Both the position numbers and the translations under genes were made by a program. Below are positions 57,258 through 64,000 of a stretch of DNA of 64,000 bases, in pieces. Source of the DNA: Myxococcales bacterium. Lineage in GTDB: Bacteria > Myxococcota_A > Polyangia > Haliangiales > Haliangiaceae. Below the pieces are notes generated by a model. It worked only from the letters and a program-made list of their open reading frames with translations, ran no database searches and had not been told where the DNA came from. Location of the stretch: the NCBI GenBank assembly GCA_016707895.1, contig JADJGV010000023.1:83222-147221 (forward strand), read 5' to 3'. Each line of letters starts with the position of its first letter. Within the stretch, counting starts at the first letter, position 1.

Positions 57258-59312
57258 GTGAAGTCGCTCGGCCGCGCGCGCTGGATCGTCGTGGTAGCTG
57301 CGCTGGGGGCGATGGCGGGGCAGGGCGCGGCCCAGGGGACGGGGGCACCGGTTCCGGCTCCGGCTCCGACCCCGACTCCGGTTCCGGTTCCGGCACCGGC
57401 ACCGGCTCCGGCTCCGACACCGACACCGGCACCGGCTCCGGCTCCGACACCGGCTCCGGCTCCGGCTCCGGCTCCGACTCCGACACCGGCTCCGGCTCCG
57501 ACACCGGCTCCGACACCGGCTCCGACACCGGCTCCGGATCCGGACCTGGCTCCGGCTACGGATCCCCTGGCGGCGCATCCGGTCTTGAAGGGCGAGGCGC
57601 GCGCGGCGATGCGGGCGGCGTGCGTCGAGCGCGCGCCGACCTGCGATCCGGTGGCGCTGCTCGGCGGGCTCGAGCGAGCGTCGTTGCGGCGGGCGCTGGT
57701 GGCGCGGGGGCTGGTTGTCGAGCCGGCGCCGACCGGGAAGCGCATCGGGCAGGTGCTGGTGACGACCCTGCCGGTGTTCGGCGACGAGACGCCGTTCTTG
57801 CGCTGGGCCAACCTGTTCCACTGGCGGTCCAAGGCGCAGGTGATCAAGCGCGAGCTGGTGCTGGGGCCCGGCGATCGCTGGGACGCCGACCAGATCGACG
57901 AGTCGATCCGGCACCTGCGCGATCCGCTCAACACCTCGGTGGCGGTGATCGTCGCGGTGCGCGCGGCGTCGGGCGCGGCCGACGAGGTCGACCTGCTGGT
58001 GGTCACCCGCGACGTCTGGAGCCTGCGCACCAACTACAACGGCGAGCTGCAGGACGGCACGTTCACGTTCCTGACGATCTCGCTGTCGGAGAACAACTTC
58101 TTCGGCAGCCGCACGCTGGCGGCGCTGGCCTTCCGCATGGACCAGGCGACGTTCTCGCTGGGGCCGGTGTTCATCGACAAGAACGCCTTCGGGCGCCACC
58201 TCGACGTCCGCGCCGCCGGCGGCCCGCTGTGGAACCGCCAGAGCTACGAGCTCGAGGGCAGCGAGAGCACGGTGACGGTGAGTCGGCCGCTGTGGTCGCT
58301 GGCCACGACCTGGGGCGTCTACGGCGAGTGGAGCCACAAGAACTCGATCGTCCGTCGCTACCGCGGCAACGTGCTGCGCACCTACGACGCGCCGTCGACC
58401 CCGGACGACGACGCGCTGCCGTGGCGCTACCGCGATCGCCAGTGGTCGGCCAGCGTGCAGGTCGTGCGCTCGCGCGGCGCGCGCTGGAAGCAGCGGCCCA
58501 AGCTCGGCTACGAACTCGCGAGCCAGCGGCCGTCGGTGCTGGCCGACTTCGCCGGCGACGCCGCGGCGCGGGCCGACTTCGAGGCCGAGGTGATGCCGCG
58601 CTCGGAGCGCTCGGGCCGGCTGTTCGCCGGCTACGAGCTGTTCACCGCCAGCTATCGCGACTATCGCGACGTCGACTCGTTCGACGTCGCCGAGAGCGTG
58701 CGGATCGGCCCGCGGGTGCAGCTGGTGCTGGGCGTGGCGCCGCGCTGGCTGGGCTCGGATCGCGCGTTCGGTACGGTGGCGTTCGAGGAGGGCGTGACCG
58801 TGCCGCTGGGCGACGACGGCCTGCTCACCACCGCGGGCGGCGTCGGCGCGCGCCTCGAGGACGGCGCGCTGATCGATCGCAGCGTGACGCAGTCGCTGCG
58901 GCTGGTGACGCCGCGGGTGGCCTGGCTGCGGCTGGTGTCGGAGGCCAAGGCCACCGGCTTCTTCCGCGAGCAGGCCAACCGCCGGATCTTCGTCGGCGGC
59001 GACGCCGGGCTGCGCGGCTTCCCGGTCGGCGCCTTCGTCGGCCGGCGCGCGCTGGTGTGGCAGAGCGAGCTGCGCACCGGCTCGGTGCGCATGCCGTTCG
59101 GGCTGCGCTGGGGCTTCGTCGCGTTCTACGAGCTGGCCGGCGCCGGCAACACCGTCCGCACCGTCGACCTGCACCACGACGTCGGCGTCGGGCTGCGCAG
59201 CCTCACGCCGCAGCTGTCGGCCGAGCCGTTCCGGATCGACCTGGCGATGCCGCTCGACGGGAACGATCGCTACCGGCCGCGGCTGATCGTTGGCTACCGC
59301 CAGGCGTTCTGA
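57258..59312 (+). CDS. Omp85/BamA-like outer-membrane protein with Pro/Ala/Thr linker
   Basis: The 684-residue product starts at GTG 57258 with a signal peptide (WIVVVAALGAMAGQGAAQ). A 70-residue Pro/Ala/Thr low-complexity linker is encoded by a hexamer array. A single POTRA-like domain (about 150-260, RWDADQIDESIRHLRDP, VDLLVVTRDVW) follows. A C-terminal barrel (about 265-684) has strands such as FLTISLSENNFFGS and a terminal Phe (GYRQAF). The motif AGLRGFPVGAFVG resembles the L6 (V/I)RG(F/Y) loop of Omp85 proteins. Cargo is unknown. It is divergent from the kinase gene. Confidence 0.8.
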   Translation: MKSLGRARWIVVVAALGAMAGQGAAQGTGAPVPAPAPTPTPVPVPAPAPAPAPTPTPAPAPAPTPAPAPAPAPTPTPAPAPTPAPTPAPTPAPDPDLAPATDPLAAHPVLKGEARAAMRAACVERAPTCDPVALLGGLERASLRRALVARGLVVEPAPTGKRIGQVLVTTLPVFGDETPFLRWANLFHWRSKAQVIKRELVLGPGDRWDADQIDESIRHLRDPLNTSVAVIVAVRAASGAADEVDLLVVTRDVWSLRTNYNGELQDGTFTFLTISLSENNFFGSRTLAALAFRMDQATFSLGPVFIDKNAFGRHLDVRAAGGPLWNRQSYELEGSESTVTVSRPLWSLATTWGVYGEWSHKNSIVRRYRGNVLRTYDAPSTPDDDALPWRYRDRQWSASVQVVRSRGARWKQRPKLGYELASQRPSVLADFAGDAAARADFEAEVMPRSERSGRLFAGYELFTASYRDYRDVDSFDVAESVRIGPRVQLVLGVAPRWLGSDRAFGTVAFEEGVTVPLGDDGLLTTAGGVGARLEDGALIDRSVTQSLRLVTPRVAWLRLVSEAKATGFFREQANRRIFVGGDAGLRGFPVGAFVGRRALVWQSELRTGSVRMPFGLRWGFVAFYELAGAGNTVRTVDLHHDVGVGLRSLTPQLSAEPFRIDLAMPLDGNDRYRPRLIVGYRQAF
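57346..57553. repeat. Coding CCGGCT/CCGACT/CCGGTT hexamer array
   Basis: About 33 six-base units (CCGGCT, CCGACT, CCGACA, CCGGTT, CCGGCA) encode the (PA/PT/PV)n linker behind the signal peptide of the Omp85-like protein. It is related in unit length and layout to the intergenic arrays at 17.4, 34.0 and 45.2 kb, but here it is held in frame inside a gene. Confidence 0.85.
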
Positions 59313-59329
59313 GCGCGTCGACGCGCGCG

Positions 59330-59833
59330 TCAGCCACGCCGCTTGCGGAGGAACGGGTATTCGCCCGCGAGCGCGTTCATCGCGGCACGGAGCGCCGCGT
59401 CGGTCGCGCAATGCGTCTCGAGGGCGCCGAGCTTGGGCGCCGCGGCCTTGATCCGGGGGCCGTAGGTCGTCGCGAGCCACCCGGCGATCTCGCCGCCTGG
59501 GTCGAGGTCTGGGAGCGGCGTCGCGGCCAGCCGTGGGGTCAGCCGCTGCGTCGACGCCTGGTGGGCCTCGACCACGACCATCGCCCGTCGGCAGTCGGCG
59601 CCGGCCGCCTCGATCTCGTACGCGAGGGCGGTGAAGTCGGCGACGTAGGCGTCGTAGACCTGCTCGAGGTCGGCCGGCACGCTCGCTGGGCGGCGCCCGG
59701 CCGCGGCCGACGTGGCGGGGGTGGTCGCGACGGGCGGCGCCGCGGGCGTGGCTGGGGCCCGGTCCGCGGGCTTGGGGTCCGATCCGCAGGCGGCGATCGC
59801 CAGGAGGAGCGAGGGCAGCGTCCGTCGTGTCAT
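59330..59833 (-). CDS. Small lipoprotein, function unknown
   Basis: The 167-residue product has a lipoprotein signal peptide (LPSLLLAIAAC) and an Ala/Pro/Thr-rich linker. A helical domain (about 55-165) follows with DAYVADFTALAYEIEAAGADCRRA and a Cys in ETHCATD. No family is recognised. It is convergent with the Omp85-like gene (17-base gap) and could be an accessory lipoprotein of it, but there is no direct evidence. Confidence 0.65.
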   Translation of the reverse strand: MTRRTLPSLLLAIAACGSDPKPADRAPATPAAPPVATTPATSAAAGRRPASVPADLEQVYDAYVADFTALAYEIEAAGADCRRAMVVVEAHQASTQRLTPRLAATPLPDLDPGGEIAGWLATTYGPRIKAAAPKLGALETHCATDAALRAAMNALAGEYPFLRKRRG

Positions 59834-59888
59834 CGCGCGGACGCTAGCGCGCGTCGTCTCGGCGCCGCGATGACGCCGCGATTACAGG

Positions 59889-61004
59889 TCAGAACGCGAT
59901 CACCGCGCTGGCGCCGCTGACCAGCGCCAGATCGGTGCGCGATCCGATCAGGCCGGTGGCGCGGACGTTGACGTCGATCAGCGCGTGGGCGTGCTTCCAC
60001 AGCTCGAGCCCGGCCTCGCCCTGGATCGCGAAGCGCGAGCTGTCGACGTACGCGTAGCCCATGCGCAGGCCGAGGTACGGGTTGCCGAAGCGCCGGCGGC
60101 CGCGGCCGAGGAAGTCGGAGTACCCCGCGCCGCCCAGCGTCGCGATCGCGGCGCGGCGCGACGGGCCGCCGGCGCCGTCGTCGGCGGGCCCGAACACGTC
60201 GAGCTCGAAGCTCGCGGTGCGCAGCTCGGTGTGCAGCACCAGGCCGCCGCCCAGCCGGGTGCGGCGCCGGCCGTCGGGATCGAGCAAGGACAGCGCGGCG
60301 AACCGCAGCCCGGGGTAGGCCTTGGCCGACGCCACCCGCACCGCGCCGTCGGCCCGGTACAGCGCCACGTCGATCGTCGCCAGCGCGACGCGATCGGCGA
60401 GGTAGCGGTGCTCGCCCTTGATGCGCTCGATCTCGCCGCGGATGCGGGTCAGCTCTTGCTCGACCGCGAGGATGTCGGCCATCGCGAGGCCGCCCTGGGC
60501 CAGGAGCTGGGTCAGGCGCGCGCTGGTGGTCTCGAGGTTGGCCAGCGCGAGGTCCTGATCGAACAGCGTGCGCGACACGTCGGTGCCGGTGACGCGCTTG
60601 TCGACGATGCGGCCGTGGCCGGCCAGCCACGCGGCGATCGGCTCGAGCTGATCGGGCGGCAGCCGCAGCTTCACCTGGGCGCGCCAGGACGTGGCGGCGC
60701 CGCTCGACTCCTCGTGGACGATCCGGCCGCCGACCGCCTCGACCTGGGCGCGCAGCGCCGGGACCACGTCGCCGACGTCGGTGACCTCGACGGTGAGCGC
60801 GCCCTCGACGACGACCTGCTCGGGCAGCGCCGGGGTGGCGCTGGCGTCGGCGGGCGCGGCGGCGGCCCCGACGGTCGGCGCGGCGGCGACCGCTTGCGCG
60901 CCCCGCATCGCGCCGCCGGCGGCGCAGGCCGACAGCGCGACGGTGGTGACCAGCAGGCGGGGGACGAGGAGACGGGGGACGAGGAGGCGGGGCGGGCGGG
61001 GCAC
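59889..61004 (-). CDS. DUF4349-type lipoprotein with C-terminal beta region
   Basis: The 371-residue product has a signal sequence containing a duplicated PRLLVPRLLV (a 15-base tandem repeat in DNA) and a lipobox-like ALSAC. Residues about 60-225 match the DUF4349 pattern: GALTVEVTDVGDVVPALRAQVEAVGGRIV, the 'TGTDVSRTLFDQDLALANLE' region and a coiled coil ending LADRVALATIDVALY. The remaining part consists of short strands (LGLRMGYAYV, FAIQGEAGLELW) ending SAVIAF, which suggests a fused beta-barrel or lipocalin-like unit. The combination is unusual. Function unknown. Confidence 0.7.
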   Translation of the reverse strand: MPRPPRLLVPRLLVPRLLVTTVALSACAAGGAMRGAQAVAAAPTVGAAAAPADASATPALPEQVVVEGALTVEVTDVGDVVPALRAQVEAVGGRIVHEESSGAATSWRAQVKLRLPPDQLEPIAAWLAGHGRIVDKRVTGTDVSRTLFDQDLALANLETTSARLTQLLAQGGLAMADILAVEQELTRIRGEIERIKGEHRYLADRVALATIDVALYRADGAVRVASAKAYPGLRFAALSLLDPDGRRRTRLGGGLVLHTELRTASFELDVFGPADDGAGGPSRRAAIATLGGAGYSDFLGRGRRRFGNPYLGLRMGYAYVDSSRFAIQGEAGLELWKHAHALIDVNVRATGLIGSRTDLALVSGASAVIAF

Positions 61005-61034
61005 GCCCGGACAACGCGCGCCGGCGGCGCGGGC

Positions 61035-61522
61035 TTACGCCGGCGCCCGGGTCGCCAGCGCCGCCAGCGCCGGGCCGGTCAGCCGCTGCACGGTCCACTC
61101 GTCCTGCGGCGCCGCGCCCAGCGCGCGGTAGAAGTCGAGCGCCGGCTGGTTCCAGTCGAGCACCGACCACTCGAAGCGCCCGTAGCCGCGCGCCACGCAG
61201 ATCTTGGCCAGCGTCGCCATCAGCGCCAGGCCCAGGCCGCGGCCGCGGGCCTCGGGCTCGACGAACAGATCCTCGAGGTACAGGCCGGGCTTGGCCAGGA
61301 ACGTCGAATAGCTGGTGAAGAACAGCGCGAACCCCCGCGGTCGGCCGTCGGCCTCCACCAGCAGCACCTCGGCCGCCGGCCGCGGGCCGAACAAGGTCGC
61401 CGCCAGCGCGGCCTCGTCGGCGACCACCGCGTCGGCGAGCCGCTCGTACTCCGCCAGCGCGCGGATGAAGCCCAGGATCACGCCGACGTCGTCGACGGTG
61501 GCCGGGCGCACGACCGGCGCGG

Positions 61523-61526
<4 letters not shown>
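61035..61526 (-). CDS. GNAT-family N-acetyltransferase
   Basis: The 163-residue product has the GNAT fold: VRPATVDDVGVILGFIRALAEYE at the start, LYLEDLFVEPEARGRGLGLALM with the acetyl-CoA R/Q-x-x-G-x-G/A loop, and WSVLDWNQPALDFYRALGA. The overall pattern is close to the spermidine/diamine acetyltransferase-like group. Start ATG 61526 overlaps the Ppx/GppA stop, so the two are coupled. Confidence 0.88.
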
Positions 61527-63151
<1,625 letters not shown>

Positions 63152-63214
63152 GAGGCCTCGATTGCGAGTGGTACCACGGCGGTCGCGTCGACCGCGGGCC
63201 GATCCCGCCTGCCG

Positions 63215-64000
63215 CTACTCCAGCGCGCGCATGCCGGGCGCCTCCCGCCCGGTCGAGGCCACGTATTCTTCGTAGCTGCCGCCGTACAGCCGGGGTCCGC
63301 CGCTGCCCAGCTCGAGCACCCGGGTGGCCAGCGCGCGCAAGAACTGCCGGTCGTGGGACACGAACACCAGCGTGCCCTCGTACTCGGCCAGCGCGTTGAT
63401 CAGCGCGCGCTTGGTGACGATGTCGAGGTGGTTGGTCGGCTCGTCGAGGATCATCAGGTTGGGCGCGTCGTACAAGAGCTTGGCCAGCGCCAGCCGGGCC
63501 TTCTCGCCGCCCGACAGCACCCGCACCGGCTTGAGCACGTCGTCGTCGTGGAAGCCGAACGCGCCGGCCAGGTTGCGCAGCGTGCCCTGGTTGGCGGCCG
63601 GCGCGTGGGCCTCGAGCTCTTCGAGGATCGTGCGATCGCCGCCGAGGTTGTCCATCGTGTGCTGGGCGTAGTAGCCCATCGCCACCGCGGCGCCGATGGT
63701 CACGCCGCCGGCGTCGGGCGCCAGCGCCCCGGCCATCATCTTGAGCAGCGTCGACTTGCCGGCGCCGTTCTCGCCCATCACCGCCCACCGCTCCTTGCGG
63801 CGCACGGTCAGCGACAGCCCGTCGTGGATGGTGCGGGCGCCGTAGGCCTTGCGCAGGCCGTCGCAGCGGACCACGTCGTCGCCCGAGCGGCTGGGCGCGC
63901 GGAACCCGAACTTCTTCTCGATGATCCGCCGCGGCGGCGCCAGCTTCTCGATCTTGTCGAGCTTCTTGACCCGCGACGCCACCTGCGCGGCCTTGGCCGC
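63215..64000 (-). CDS. ABC-F family ATPase, C-terminal part
   Basis: The gene runs off the right edge of the window, so only the last 261 residues are visible. They include the inter-domain linker (RVKKLDKIEKLAPPRR) and the second ATPase domain: Walker A GENGAGKSTLLK, signature LSGGEKARLALAKLL, Walker B LMILDEPTNHLD and the switch His in FVSHDRQFL. No transmembrane domain is present. ABC-F proteins act on ribosomes (translation factors or antibiotic protection). The subgroup cannot be fixed from this fragment. An internal GTG at 63982 is not the true start. Confidence 0.92.
   Translation of the reverse strand, partial: AAKAAQVASRVKKLDKIEKLAPPRRIIEKKFGFRAPSRSGDDVVRCDGLRKAYGARTIHDGLSLTVRRKERWAVMGENGAGKSTLLKMMAGALAPDAGGVTIGAAVAMGYYAQHTMDNLGGDRTILEELEAHAPAANQGTLRNLAGAFGFHDDDVLKPVRVLSGGEKARLALAKLLYDAPNLMILDEPTNHLDIVTKRALINALAEYEGTLVFVSHDRQFLRALATRVLELGSGGPRLYGGSYEEYVASTGREAPGMRALE

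Overview
The window is about 64 kb of very GC-rich chromosomal DNA with dense, overlapping genes, many GTG/TTG starts and almost no AT-ending codons. A MYXO-CTERM-like sorting tail (C-terminus of the 52526-55294 product), secreted proteins with Asp/Ala-rich 'IDAxxxDAP' linkers, a Ser/Thr kinase fused to a formylglycine-enzyme-like domain, a large multihaem cytochrome and a reduced type III export core all point to a myxobacterium (Myxococcota), most likely the Haliangium/Kofleriaceae side. This is an inference from gene content; no 16S gene is present.

Region 1 (1-5980) is the end of the spc operon joined to the alpha operon: rplO (partial), secY, map, rpmJ, rpsM, rpsK, rpsD, rpoA, rplQ, closed by a clear rho-independent terminator. 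Hairpins lie in most of the spacers, and the 3' third of map has foreign-looking codon use. Region 2 (6033-8826) holds two convergent secreted-protein genes. Region 3 (8959-14154) is an accessory locus resembling a polymorphic-toxin cassette: an 808-residue effector-like protein followed by five small overlapping or closely spaced genes, two of them paralogues. Region 4 (14196-17346) encodes a minimal FliO-P-Q-R/FlhB-like export gate whose FlhB homologue lacks the NPTH autocleavage motif.

Region 5 (17564-27619) is housekeeping and regulation: priA, a DUF4388/J-domain protein, fmt, rsmB, rpe, a SET-domain methyltransferase, a receiver-XRE regulator, tRNA-Pro(CGG) with its own promoter and terminator, and a small secreted protein. 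Region 6 (27726-33906) is an electron-transfer operon: a cNMP-domain/4x[4Fe-4S]/cytochrome-b-like membrane protein, a roughly 30-haem cytochrome c and an outer-membrane barrel. Region 7 (34080-47591, all minus strand) runs from a DUF4175-like coiled-coil protein through MoxR, DUF58 and two VWA proteins straight into a methyltransferase, an RNA ligase and an HD-Pnk-type end-healing enzyme, then a hypothetical gene flanked by a 33-bp direct repeat, and a small lipoprotein.

Region 8 (47861-64000) contains a PMT/ArnT-type glycosyltransferase, glycerate kinase and prmC, a Sel1-repeat surface protein with its overlapping kinase, an Omp85-like barrel, two lipoproteins, a GNAT enzyme, a Ppx/GppA phosphatase and a truncated ABC-F ATPase.

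Degenerate hexanucleotide arrays, three of them with tandem G-quadruplex-forming potential, recur at 17.4, 34.0, 45.2 and 57.4 kb, with a related coding array at 45.7 kb. No gene-free stretch exceeds 300 bases; the longest (47592-47860) shows nothing recognisable beyond the likely promoter region of the minus-strand DUF4175-like gene.
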